From positions 47,033,229-47,097,228 of the forward strand of contig NC_088169.1 of NCBI RefSeq assembly GCF_028769735.1: a stretch of 64,000 nucleotides of DNA, in the 5' to 3' direction. The DNA comes from Zonotrichia leucophrys gambelii. Lineage: Eukaryota > Chordata > Aves > Passeriformes > Passerellidae. This document shows positions 1 through 11,839 of this stretch, piece after piece. Positions within the stretch are counted from its first letter, which is position 1; the number at the start of each line of letters is the position of its first letter. Made by a program: the position numbers and the translations under genes. Below the pieces are notes generated by a model. That model did no database searches. It saw nothing but the letters and a program-made list of their open reading frames with translations, and had not been told where the DNA came from.

Positions 1-540
1 TAAGATCATTCCCACTTACTCAGCCCCTGTGAGACCCTACCTGAAGTACTGTGTGCAGTTCTGGTGTTCCCTCCATAGCAAGGACATTGGATCAAGCCCA
101 GAGGAGAGACAAAGTTGATAAGAGGACTGGAGTAGCTCTCCTAAGAAGACAGGCTGAGACAACTGGGACTGTCCAGCCTGGAGAAATTTGCATGGAGACC
201 TCATGGCAACATTCCAGGATCTGAAGGGGGCCTAAGGGAGGGCAGAGAGGGACTCTTCATCAGGAGCAGTAGTGATAGAACAAGGAGCAAAAGGGACAAA
301 TTGAAAGAGGGCAAATTTAGGTCAGACATTAGGAAGAAATTCTTTACACTGAGCGTGGTGAGACAGTGGAACAGGTTGCCCAGAAAGGCTGTGGATGCCC
401 CAAGCCAGTTGGTGTTCAAAGCCAGGCTGGATGAGCCCTTGAGCAACCTCGGCCAGTGGGAGGTGTCCCTGCCCTTGGCATGGGGGCTTGGGACTAGCTG
501 ATCTTTAAGGTCCTTTCCGACCCCTTTAACATTCTGTGAC
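1..540 (+). mobile_element. CR1 LINE, 3' part of ORF2 plus 3' tail, cut by the window edge
   Basis: This is a 5'-truncated CR1 non-LTR retrotransposon that enters from the left edge. The match starts in the ORF2 C-terminal part, with sequence equivalent to 'tactcagcccctgtgagaccc'-type CR1 text. It runs through a readable stretch at 301-501 whose translation contains IRKKFF and RQWNRLPRKAVDAPS, the usual end of CR1 ORF2. It closes with the CR1 3' signature (a 'ggtcctttccgacc' stretch, then 'attctgtgac') near 540. CR1 ORF2 encodes endonuclease and reverse transcriptase, but only the end remains here, so it cannot move by itself. Family assignment is from memory of CR1 consensus sequences; the subfamily was not resolved. 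Confidence 0.93.
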
Positions 541-2419
541 CAAGGCAGTTCACTGCTCAAGAAACTTTACTTTCTTTCACTTCAACAAAAGCATGCTAAC
601 TGAAAAATCTTAACAATGTTTGAAGCATATAGGTCATTTGCAATCATGATAACTTTCATCACTATGAGAGGTACCTTGATTACAACGTGACGAGGAAAAA
701 TAAAGTCTTGCTGGGGAAAAAAATATGAAAAAAACAAGAAGTAATAATTTTACTTTCAAATTCTCATTTTTGAAAGGAATAAAAAAACCCTGCAGCATAA
801 AGAAGCTGTCTGAACTGTCAACATTATTAAAACACCCCTTTTCTATCCTGTGTATGGCTGCTGCAGGACAGCAGCTGAAGAACAGCAATATTTATGGCAC
901 CTTTTCATGACACTGATAGTAATGTCTCTTGCATGAAAATAAAGATATATTTCGGTTCAAATTCCAAACCTTTTCTAATTATAATGAGATTGCAAACCCA
1001 AGGATTTTTGATAGATGTCTGACATTTCTGAGAATAACTCTGATAGGTTTTTAGTAGACATCACATCCTTTGTTAAAGGATGCACAACACAAAGCATAAA
1101 CCTTTTCAAAACAGTTCAAACACTTCAACAAAAGTCTTAAGGCATTAAGTCTAAAAGTACTCTCTTTTTTTTGTGTCCTCCTATTAGTACATCATTTGGT
1201 GTCCATAAGGAATTTTTTGTTTACTTAATTTTGTTAATACTGTTGTTACTACTTTGGTGAATTATACAAAGTTAAAACACACGAAGTAAGAAAAAAATCA
1301 AGATAATAGATAGCATAATATAATATGAAGTGTTGGATCTGTATAAAAGAATAAAAAAGAAATTAAAGTAAACCTGGTCTTAGAAACAGAGAAATATGTA
1401 AATGGCTACTACTTAGTGCATTAAAATCTGTTTACATCTGACTATAATTGTAGGTTTCCTTGTCTGAACATTTTGAATAGGTTTTGACTGTTCTTTCTAA
1501 TATTAATGCATGAAAAATTACTAAGTCAACACCAAAATGCATGGCTGTGGTCTTCCAGTGTTAGGTAAAAGATTGTGAGGTAATAAAGAGTTGAATGTCA
1601 ATCAGGCTTCTGAGAAAAAATCTCCACAATTACAAGGTTAGGTGGTCTGTCCGTTTTCTGAATAAATCATTCCTCTTTTGGTAAGTATACCACAAAAATT
1701 AAAAAAAAAATCAGAACCTGGATCCACAGATACAGCAAGGATGGTGTTTTACACTATGTTTAGCCCTTTCAACATCTTCAATGATATTAAAAATCTAAAT
1801 TTATCTGTTTGCAATGTAATTTTTCTACATAAACTTGGACGCCTAATTGCCAAAACTTAAATGTGCAGAATCATTTGAAAAACACTGTGTCCCGCAAAAC
1901 ACCAACACAGGGCTTGAAAATATGACATGGAGCCCTTCTTGCTTTGCCACAAGCTACTAGACTCACTAGAGGTTAGGTCAATCATCTCCAGTTTCACTAA
2001 AACTTTTTTGCTCTTGCAAGTTAATCAAATTTCTAGTCAATTTAGTAAAGAGCACGTAGAGGGATTGTCATCCATCCAAACAGAGATATCTAATTGAGGG
2101 TGAACTGAAGAGCTGAAACTTTTCTCATTCTGATTATGCTTTCTTTCTCAGTTCTGTGTTTCTACAAATGCGCTGACATTTGCTGATGGTGTAACTGCTG
2201 GAGTCGTATTGTAAACCAGATCAGTGAAACAACATACATTACCAAATAAGAAAGAACACATATTTTCATTTCCAGAGGAGAAAATGAACAAAAGACTACA
2301 TTATCAGTCACATTGTTCTGATGATTGTTCTTTTTGTCTGTATTATCTCTGTGGTACAATGATAGCAAACAGTACAAAAATTCCCTTCCTACAGTGACTT
2401 AATTAAGCAGGCAGGAAAC
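541..2419. other. AT-rich unique sequence, no gene seen
   Basis: I see only AT-rich sequence with short poly-A and poly-T runs. The small ORFs here (60-84 codons) have no recognisable motif and are expected by chance. Confidence 0.6.
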
Positions 2420-2437
2420 AAAAAAAAAAAAAAAAAA
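2420..2437 (+). repeat. A18 homopolymer
   Basis: An uninterrupted run of 18 A, followed by G and more A. There is no recognisable retrocopy body upstream that would make it a poly-A tail. Confidence 0.9.
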
Positions 2438-2689
2438 GAAAAAGCTAATCCAGAGCTATGCACATTGCTAATTAAATTTCTGAGAGATGAAGAAAGCAGG
2501 TAAGCAAACCCTTCTAACATGAATTCAAACCAAATTTCTTTAATCTAAAGGAACTATATATGGGTTTTGTTACAATTAAGCACATTCATTTGACACAGTT
2601 GATGATCCCAATGGAAAGGTCAGACACTGGTCTGAGGCAGAGCTTAAAAACAGACATGCCAGTACTACACATTAGTAGGCAATGGGTAA

Positions 2690-3150
2690 ATACTATGGAA
2701 GGTTCAGGCTCAGTGGTAAAAAAGTGAAAGGAGTTACCACATTGGAAGCACAAGTGTAATGGAATGAGACAGGAGGAGGAATAAAGAAGCATGGAGTGAC
2801 ACTGAGACAAAGATGTCGTGGGAGAAGACCCCACACATCATTGACTGGGAGAATCCCTAAAGGCTGCAGACTGGCATTCTCCTCCCAAAGAAGGCACTGT
2901 TCTCCCTGCACAGCCCAATGCAGAGCCTTGGTTACCCCCTCTATGCACCTTCGACTGAAGTCAGACACATCAAATCCATCTTGGATGCACTCTGCCTGGA
3001 TCATCTGCATTATCACATTCACAATCTCAAATAAACTGGGAAAAAAAAAAAATCTCATTTTGGTTTTGGATGTGACTTTTAGGACAGCTGGGGCTTCTCT
3101 TGGTGATTCGTTTCCAAACAGATGCAAAAGATCTCTTACCCACCTCATTA
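2690..3150 (-). other. Unassigned exon-like open frame of 151 codons
   Basis: On the minus strand an ATG at 3146-3148 opens 151 codons to a stop near 2693. Inside it, around 3042-3055, a T-run followed by CCCAG resembles a splice acceptor. The frame after it (about 3040 down to 2800) reads with mixed, protein-like composition, for example FEIVNVIMQMIQAECIQDGF. The block is richer in GC than its surroundings. I do not recognise the protein. A 126-codon frame lies antisense over the same interval, so openness alone may reflect base composition. It could be a lone exon, an old retrocopy, an unlisted repeat or chance. No matching donor or neighbouring exon was identified. Confidence 0.25.
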
Positions 3151-3179
3151 AAAATGTTGCTCAGAAATGTCTCTAGGCT

Positions 3180-4505
3180 AAGATGTTATAGACATCTTGC
3201 TGAGAAGTTCTTTATCATGTATGGCAAAGAGGGAAAAGGACAGAGATAGTGGCAGGTGACTAAAAACATATATGGAAGCTGTTTGTGCTTTCTTTATCTT
3301 TTTCTGGTTTTGTTTGTTTGTTTGTTTTAAGTTAGCTTGTGTGTATTTCAGTTCAAAATAATTTTTAAAGAATAAAATACTGAAAGGGCGCAAATCATAT
3401 ACTCTGATGCTCCATATACTTCAAATGCAGTCTTGTGGATATTTAAGAATTGATCCAAGACTTCCTGGTGAACCTTAACCAATTAATAGTGACTTCTATA
3501 ATAGATGGAATAGATAAAGGTTTTGTACTTCATATGCACACTGAGCATCTATATTCTTTTTCCTTTAGATTTATGTAATGAAGGCTTTTATAGCTGCAAT
3601 TCAGTAGAAGATTTTAATGCTCCAGGTAAAAACTAAAAGGTAGCTGAATATACTGAAGTATTTATTAACTGAGTCTGGTTCTCTGAGGGTTTGTATCAGC
3701 AAGATCCACTGACTGAGATGAAAAATTTGTTCTGATATATTATGGCACAAAACTTTTTTCCTGGACAGACCTTCTAAGATTTACTTTCAAAACTTCCTAC
3801 AGTCTGACATTCAAGGTAGCAATATTTAAAAGACACAAAGAACTAGGAAGTGCTCAATTCTCATTTAAATGAACTGCCTCATCCTATCTTTTTCTCTTTA
3901 TCATAATAAATCATATTTGCTTTTAATGCATTTTTAAAATCACTTTGGGAAAAAAAAAAATTCTTCTATATTTTTACTGCTTCTTGGCAATAGAAATTCC
4001 ACTCTAAATTTCTCTTGCTGAAAGGTTTTGGTCACATATCTGTGACATGAAACAGATCAAGCAAAATGCCATGTTCGAGCTAATACCAAATGACAAAAAT
4101 TAGCAAGCTTTAGATGAAAGAAAAGAACTTTGAAACTGGAGTGAAAAAAAGAGATGCTTGGGTCCTGTATATTTTGCAACCCCAAAATTCTAGCCCAAGA
4201 GACAAGACCTACACTAATGGAAGAAAAGGTAGCCATGGCTTTTCTTTTTTACCCCCAGTGTGTTAGAGTTGATCATAATAAAAATTCCTATGAAATTCTT
4301 GCAGTTCCTTTATCCTATTATGAGGTGAGAATATGAAGATGCATGACTGTTGCTCATCTATCTCTCAACAAGAATAGTATTCTAAGGCAATTAATTATTC
4401 ATGTTCTAGCTACTGTTGGCAAAAAAATAAGTCATGGAAAACTTGCACCCACTATAATCATGCAGTTGTAAGGGTCTACACAGTGCTTCTTACAAAACTC
4501 TAATT
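3180..4505. other. AT-rich unique sequence, no gene seen
   Basis: It contains a short (TTTG)n stretch near 3310-3330 and poly-A near 3950. I recognise nothing else. Confidence 0.6.
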
Positions 4506-4507
4506 TC

Positions 4508-4600
4508 AGAGCTGGTTTTGGTTGGGATAGAGTTAATTTTCTTCATAGCAACTGGTACAGTGCTATGTTTTAGATTTGCTTCAAAACCAGCACACTCAAC
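4508..4600 (+). mobile_element. LTR fragment, 5' end of the same family as the 21.5-kb LTR
   Basis: The stretch 'ggttttggttgggatagagtt' followed by 'ttttcttcatagca' and 'gctatgttttagatttg' is the beginning of an avian ERV LTR. It parallels 'gttttggctgggatagattt' and 'aatgttttggatttgtgctg' at 21461-21530. The similarity fades after about 4600, so only the U3 start survives. It carries no coding capacity. Confidence 0.7.
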
Positions 4601-7600
4601 AGTGTGCTTCATGAATAATAAGTGCAAACTTTTCCATAGAAATGCCTACCTCTAGGCAAAAGAGAAACATCTTAGAGTTTCCTATCTGACATTTCAAACA
4701 GTATTTGCTTTAGCATTCAAAATCCTTCCACTCCTACTGCTATTATACAGCCACCTCTGCAGTGCTTAGTCATCCTCAGAAGATGTGAGTGGAAGATCTT
4801 CAAGGGTAGTTTTCTATAGTCTTAGCAGTCTAAATGTGCAGATTCCCAACTAGATTTCTAATTCTGCTATTACTAAGTAGATATACAAGCTCTTAGTACT
4901 TTCCTGTTCTAACCTTCTGTCATGTTTTTGTTGCAAAGCATTCACCCTTTGAAATAAATTGCACATTTAGAGTATCAGGAAGAATAAGCAGACTTTCAGA
5001 CTTGAAAATAATTTCACTTTCTGACAGGCTTTGTTGCCTTCTGTATTCACACCTGTCTTTAATAAAAAAATCTAACTAATAACTACCTAAAATAAGTCTT
5101 ATTCTTCCTTCTACTCGTCATATTCTTTTTGGCTCTCTAAAGTAGTATCATAGTATTCACATTATTTCTCAACTAAGCAAGACATACAGGAACAGCAAAA
5201 AACAAAAAAGTGCAAGTTTTTTTTCTATATTTGAAGAGAAATTTTTAAAAATAATAAAGAACTTAACCAATAAATCAACGTTAGGAAACAATGAAGACCA
5301 CTGCACATTTATTTAATATAGAAGAATTACCATGATAAGCCCAGATCAATAACTGTGGGAAAAATAGTGACAATAGTATGGATATTAGGGGTTCTTAGAG
5401 ATCAAAAATTATGAAATTTGAATCAATTGTCCTCACAAAAGTCTTATTTTATTACATGTACATTCAATGAATTGAGCCACACAGTAGCACACATATGCAC
5501 TCAGAAACATATGAGTTCTTTTATCTTGTATGGGCATGACACAGGAATAACCATTGTTTCCTGAATCAGACTAATGGAGAGCTCTGCCAAACATTTTTTA
5601 AGCCTGGTTGAAGATTGTCCTCTGAGGACACCCTTTTCCATTTTTCTGGGGGAGTGAGCTATATATGTTGGTGTGAATATGTCAGACATCCTGTCAAAGA
5701 CTAGTCAAGAATAGTTTGCCTATAAAAGCAGTTCTAAAACTCACTCCTCACCCTTTTCAACCATCTACCATATGGTGTAACTTTAAAGGGTCTATAGACT
5801 AGAAATGACACTGAAGGAAATTGATAAATCAAGAGAAAAAAAGCCCAAAAACCAACAAACCCACTCTATTTCATGGTGAGAAGCATCTTTATGAGGTACA
5901 GCTGCCTCAGTAAAGGGACATGGCTCCTCTGACTAAGTGTAAACATTTGTAGATACCTACATGAGAACCTGTGTTCCTGATCTTCATTTGCTGCTGAAAT
6001 CTAGGTTTCTAGCACCATTTAAGACACTTGGCTAGTTCTTCCAGTTTCTCTTCTGCTTCTTCAAGAGTGTATTTCTGATTCCTGTCTGCCACGCTTGGGC
6101 AGATGCTCTAGAGACTGTAATGTAGATTAAAAAGCGTAAGGTTAGACAATTGAATTGAGCTTCTCTGTTCTTTTTAGCAGTGTGACAAGATATAGTTAAC
6201 CTCAAGAATAACATTTCTCTTTAACAGTAAAAATAAAAGCAAAGAACAACCAATTGATACATAGTCCCCCTTAGTGGAGATGACAAATTCAGATCATATG
6301 AATTCCTCTCCAGGACTTTCATGAAACAACTCCAAAAGGATTTAAACTAATGAAAAAATTTGAAATAGTGAATTTCAAGACCTACATGTTTTTTTTTGGT
6401 TTTTCAATGTTTAGGTACTCTTAAAGAAAAACGACTTGCCTGTCAAAAGTGAAATTGTTTATTGAAAAATAACCATCAACCATAGTTGTAAGGTAAAATA
6501 ATTTGTAATGATGTAAATCTAAAAACGAATTTTGGTGGACTCTCACAAACACAGAAAATATTTTTTCTCCCTTTATACATATTTTTACCGCAATTTCTTC
6601 TAAATGCATGTTTAGATACATGATCTGTCATAAATAAAAACACAACAGAAAATAATTTACCTAAATGATTTTGTACTATATCTTGGCAGAGGTCACTTTA
6701 AGGCATTTCAAGAAGCAAAGTAGTTCAGTTTTGAGGAAAGGAAGTTGGTGACTGCTGCAGTGAGGGATGTAAGAAGCCTTAGAAAGAAAGCCTCACTGTT
6801 AGTCTATTTATAATTTATATTCACAGATGGCAAGATAAGTGGTGTGACAAGTAGAAATAATCACTCTGTCATATTCACTAAACCTATTCTAACAGATGTG
6901 ATACTCACAATGCATCTTTTCATCATTGTAAAAATGCAATGGAATGGGTTTTTTTACTACTTGCCTTGAAGAGAAACTTCTTGACTGGTTTGCATTACAG
7001 ATTTGTTTTGCACTAAGAACTGAACTTTTCTCCTTCTTGATACACTAGAACTTTAAAATTCAAATAAATTCCTGTTTTTCAGTCTTGCAAATATTGTTCT
7101 GTCTTAGATTCCTCCGCCATGTCTGTCAATCTCCAACAGAAGAGAGACCTCTCACTCAGAGTGGAGACCTTTGTATTTGTACATACTGCACTCCAAGCAT
7201 GTTCTTCACTATTGCCTGAAAGACACAAAGAAATTGTTGTTTGCATTTTTTCTATATTTTTACTTTCATGCACAGGCAGCTTTTTTTAAAGCTTCTTGAA
7301 CTTTTGCTTTCAAAAGCTATGCTTATTTTCATTTCTTTTTTAAGAGTTATAACAAAGCCTGATTTTTCCTTTGTTGTTTTCTTAAACCTTTCACCAGTAC
7401 AATTTAACTACTTCCAGTTATATTACACTTGCTGAAATAATTATAATAATAATAAAATCCAAATTGTAATTTGGTATAATTAATGGTCTCTGAAGTTAGG
7501 CAAACAGCTGATAAAAACTGAAGTAGGTACAGTCCAAAGCGATATAATCAAACCCGAAGGGAACAAAAAACCCTTCAAATTCACTAGTAAAGTCAAATGA

Positions 7601-8205
7601 TTAGAAAAAGACAACAGTTTATTCTATAGTAATCAGAGGTAATTATGACAAACTTTGATTTTAGAAAAAGAACAATTTCTTACATTAACTCTAGATATTT
7701 GGAAAGATAGACCCACTTGACTTGATATTTTCAGTTCTTCAAGTAATTTCACTAAGTTTCATTAAAAATAAACACGCAACTTTTCAAAAAGGTTAAGCAA
7801 AAATCAAATCTTCTATGGAATTATGAAACAGTGGCCTCACAGAGAACAGAGTTCAAGAAACTTTTCCTGGTTTTTACAATAATACATATAGGATATGTGA
7901 AACATGAGAAGTTTTAGTTTTAAGTTTTTTATACTTTTCAGCCACTCCATAGAAATATTCAGCTGCTATCACAATGATCAATGTCTAGTAAAAATTTGAG
8001 AGAAACTGTTCTATGCAAGGAAAAAAAGATATCACAGAAGTCTGTATGCATACACTTGCCTGTCCTTCTGTCCTTGACCAAAGTATCAACCCAAGATCTC
8101 TTTACAATCGAAACACGGACAGTGGCCACAAGAAAAAGACACCACTGTTCACATTAATACTTACTATTTTATGTTCACCCAGTGGACTACTATTAACTGC
8201 TATTG
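4601..8205. other. AT-rich unique sequence, no gene seen
   Basis: About 3.6 kb of AT-rich sequence without recognisable repeats beyond short homopolymers. The small ORFs (60-66 codons) have no motif. Confidence 0.55.
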
Positions 8206-8206
8206 A

Positions 8207-8823
8207 ATTACAGAATAATAGATTCAGAAGGGACCTGAAAGGATCATCAAAGTCCAACTCCTGGCTGATCCTGCACGGGACAGCCCCAGGAATCACATCA
8301 TGTGCCTGAAGTGTTCCCAAACACTTCTTGAACTCTGCCAGGCTTGGTCCTGTGACCACTTCCCTGGGGAGCCTGTTCCAGTGCCCTACAACCCTCTGCA
8401 TGAAAAATATTTTTTCCAATATCCAACCTAAACCTCTCCTGACACAACTTCAGGCCATTCCCTTGAATCCTATCACTGGGCACCACAGAGAAAAGGTCAT
8501 TGCCTGCCCTTTCTCTTCCCATCATGAGGAAGCTGTAGCTGCAAAGAGATCTCCCCTCAGTCTCCTCCATGCTGGACAGACCAAGTGACCTCATGCTCCC
8601 TGTGTATCTCCACCATCATCATGTCCCTCCTTTGTATGCTGTCTAATAATTTAGTGGCTTTCTTATATTGTATCACCCAAAACTTCCCCCAGCACTCAAG
8701 GTGAGGCTGCCCAAGTGCAGAGCAGAGCAGGACAGTATCCTCCCTTGTCCAGCTGGAGAGCTGTGCCTGATGAGCCCCAGGTGGCCCTCATGGCTGCCAG
8801 GGGACTGCTGACTCATGTTCAAC
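8207..8823 (-). mobile_element. CR1 LINE, 3' portion, interrupted on its 5' side by an LTR
   Basis: A minus-strand CR1 whose 3' tail lies at about 8207-8230 ('cagaataatagattcagaagggacct', the reverse complement of the CR1 tail). Read on the minus strand, the 8102-8419 frame contains EKIFF and VGHWNRLPREVV, the CR1 ORF2 C-terminus. A shifted frame at 8298-8594 continues the upstream part, so at least one frameshift is present. The match runs to 8823, is broken by an LTR, and resumes at 9259. The copy is 5'-truncated and dead. Confidence 0.93.
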
Positions 8824-9258
8824 TGTGGCATTCACATTCTCTGAAAAATCCCTTCACCCAGGATTTTTCTCCTGGGAAGCTGAGAAGCCTCAGAGAAAAA
8901 AAAAAAACAAACCAAAACAATTCTTATCTCATTTGCTTCTCCTGTGTTTTGCTCCTCTGGAATGTGTTTGGAGACTGTTTACCCACAGGTGATTGTTTCA
9001 TTGGTTTCTGGTGTGAGTTGTTCTCACTCATTGGCCAATCAGTGCCAAGCTGTTTCGGGACTCTAGAAAGAGTCACGATTTTTCATTATTATCTTTTTAG
9101 CATTGTGTAAGTATCCTTTCTGTATTCTTTAGTTAGTTAGTTTAGTATTTTTTAATATAGCATAATACCATAAAATAATAAACTAGTCTTCTAAGAGCAT
9201 GGAGTCAGATTCATCATTCCTCTATGCCACAAGGGTCCCTGCAAATACAATATTCAAC
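8818..9258 (+). repeat. 6-bp target site duplication TTCAAC flanking the LTR
   Basis: TTCAAC occurs at 8818-8823 and again at 9253-9258, exactly flanking the LTR. Removing the LTR plus one copy gives continuous CR1 text. A 6-bp duplication is the known habit of class II (ERVK, beta-retrovirus-like) integrases. Confidence 0.88.
8824..9252 (+). mobile_element. Solo LTR of an endogenous retrovirus (ERVK-like), 429 bp
   Basis: It begins TGTGGCATTC and ends ATACAATA; the usual terminal CA appears mutated to TA. A polyadenylation signal AATAAA lies at 9177-9182, in the expected R-region position. The text ('ctgaaaaatccc', 'cctgggaagctgagaagcc', 'tgcttctcctgtgttttgct') is a very common songbird LTR as I remember it. 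There is no internal gag, pol or env, so this is a solo LTR left by LTR-LTR recombination. Its 6-bp duplication supports class II. It runs opposite to the CR1 it sits in. Confidence 0.9.
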
Positions 9259-9304
9259 TTTTCATCAACGAGGATACCTTTCCACAGTGCTGCTTTTCAC
9301 CATT
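9259..9304 (-). mobile_element. CR1 LINE, 5'-ward continuation beyond the LTR
   Basis: 'ttttcatcaacgagga' followed by 'ccacagtgctgcttttcac' continues the minus-strand CR1 directly after the second TTCAAC. The match ends at about 9304, the 5' truncation point of this CR1. Confidence 0.85.
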
Positions 9305-9369
9305 TTTTTCCCTAGTTGGTAAATACATCATATAATTAAACATTATGCTGGTTTTTACCCTAAGCTATT

Positions 9370-11500
9370 ATAATGTTCTTGCCTTTTTGCTTCCTAGAAT
9401 AGGCTTTGAATAAGTAATTTTCTGTACAGGATGCCTGCAAGAGGTACGGTAGGTAGTATGAGGCACTATGCTGCTTGGGGGGAAAAGTGAGTGTGCAGTG
9501 TGATTTACAGAGCTGTGACAATGACCTTTACTGCTGCAAACACAAACACAATGCAACATGCACTGAGGTATTTTATGAGTGTTTTCAGCGGCAGGAGCAG
9601 ACAAATTCAGCTGTCATTATTACACATTCCCTGATACATAATGGAGAAAAAAGTGCCTCTTTCTGTATCTGTTGCTTCCCCAAAAGGTTTCAAAGAGTTT
9701 GGGCTGCATGTACAAGGCTGCAGGTCAAGCAGCATAAGTATAAAATAGTAAGCATGAGATTGCTGCAAGTTCTGAAATAAGCCAGCGACTTTGGATTTCC
9801 TTTGAGGATTTACATTTTTATTAGCATCCAGAGAGCCAAACTGCACAATGAGTCTGGCAAATGTACTAACTGCTGATAGATAGCCAGCAATTCCAGGAAA
9901 CAGAAGGCACCTGATGTGAAGCTCAAATATTTATTTGCATTTTTAATCTACTTGTTTATTTTCTGGAACATACTGAAGATGTGTGTCCCATTGTAAACAG
10001 ATGAGAATCAAACAATTCTTTGAATACAACCAGAACTTATATGTAACAGATGCTTCTTTGTGTATAGCAGTATCTTTTGGTCTAAAGGTTTCAGAGAAAC
10101 TCTGCTTTTAAAGACTGGCATTTTCTACTAAGAAGGCAAATAATATTAGTCACATTGGGCAAAATTGCCTAAAACTCAGTAAACACTATAAAAATAGATC
10201 AGTTGAAAACTGTCTAAACATGTAGGTAACTAAACTTGTAGGCGTGTGAACATCCTGCAGGCACAATAGTGACCATTGTAAGCATACAGGTGCCCATGCT
10301 CTACCTTTTGATTTACAGGAAGTGAAGGGTATGTGGTAATACACATGAGGTGCTGAGGAATGATGGCGACCTTTTATATAAAGTTGAGCACAAAACTTTA
10401 AAGAAGATGATTTCTTGCCTCAATGGTCAATGCTGCCTCAGTCAGCAGCAAGTGTCTGTTCTTGTTTTCCTTTCAGAACAACTTGCTCAAATTCATCAGA
10501 GCTGCTGTTCGCTTGACAAAAAGTTTTGAAGTAAAATCTGTAACTACTAAAACGTGAACATTTGACTAATTGCATTGTGGCATTAAAAAAGACAGAAATA
10601 TTACCAAAAAATCTTCCTTGCTGTGTACAGTTGTTTTTTGAACTCATCCAAAAAGCTTACAGGCATGTAATATTTTAGCTGAATTTCTCAGCTGTCTGTA
10701 TGTGGGTGGACTAAAGGAAAAAAAGGGGCTTGTGTCTTTCCATAAATTGGAAGTTTATCTGCATTTGTCTGAACTGGCTTCAGGAAAAAAAGCAATTTTT
10801 TTTGTGAAAAGGATAATTATGCCAGCAGCATAGAATATCCTGCTTGTACTAGCATCCAACTCCAGTTCAGATTTCTTTTCCCAATACCTTTAGTGAATTT
10901 TGGGACTTTCTGTTAACAACTTGCTTCTCAGTGGGCTAGGAAATGTTTGTCTGTCACAGAAGTCTATCAAGTTCTTTGCCAAACCACATGCATACTGACA
11001 GCTACCATTTACTGATGAGAGATAAGTACTGATGCCATAGATGCCATGGAATAAATGCTGAACATGGAACAGTATGATCCTCATCACAACAGGCACATTG
11101 AATAGTTCAGTGTTAATGTGATCGTGTTTCACAGGGAGCCCTTAATTTTCATTGTCAGGTTCCTGTCATGACCTTCCAGAGAGCATGGCTGTTGTAAACC
11201 TTTCTTCTTTCTTTTGTAAACCTGGCCAGTCCTTGGATTTCTGCCATGTCAGGGAGCTGCCAGCCAACAGAGCAGATGGATCTCACAAGAAACAGGCTCT
11301 TCTTTAATGAGTTGGATGGTGACTGTATAAGGTGGCAGGGCTAATCAATTTACTTGCACCTCCCAGGTTTTACACAGCACAGGTAAACATTTACCAGCAT
11401 CATATTAATTCTTGTGCAACAAGGAGTCAAGCATAGCAATCTGTGAAAGGAAGCATGCACTTTATGAAAGACATAAGAGGAATGTAGAACCCTTAACAAC
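9370..11500. other. Complex single-copy block, possible conserved non-coding DNA
   Basis: About 2.1 kb of moderate-GC, low-repeat sequence. It includes an ATTTGCAT octamer-type site near 9937 inside an AT-rich stretch at about 9930-9965. I see no long ORF or known repeat. The texture fits conserved regulatory DNA, but conservation cannot be judged from one sequence. Confidence 0.3.
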
Positions 11501-11754
11501 TTGCATTTAGATCATTTAAGACAGCTAAACATCTTAATGCCTCCCTTTATTAAAGTCCTCCTTTAATCCTGACATTTACTTTGACCAGTTTCAAATTCAC
11601 AACTCTTTTGACACTTCTGATGTATTGGATTTGATTTCCCAAACCTCATTTCTAATGTCCCTGACAGAGCTGCCTTCCTCATCTGATGCCTGGTCTCTGG
11701 CTGAACATACCACTTCTTCAAGAAAAAATTCTACACCGTGACAAGACTGGAAAT

Positions 11755-11832
11755 TTTATAATACCACAGATTTAAGGTCAAAAAGGAGCCATTAGATCAT
11801 CTGATCTCACCTCCTACACAGCAGAGGTTATT
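11755..11832 (-). mobile_element. Ancient CR1-type LINE tail
   Basis: 'agatttaaggtcaaaaaggag' and 'ccattagatcatctgatc' match the reverse complement of a CR1 3' tail type common in turtles and crocodilians, as I remember it. It is strongly worn and short, so it probably predates birds. Confidence 0.6.
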
Positions 11833-11839
11833 TCATGCC

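Noticed and set aside
2420..2437. A18 run as the poly-A tail of a processed pseudogene
   Set aside because: No recognisable gene body upstream and no flanking target duplication was found.
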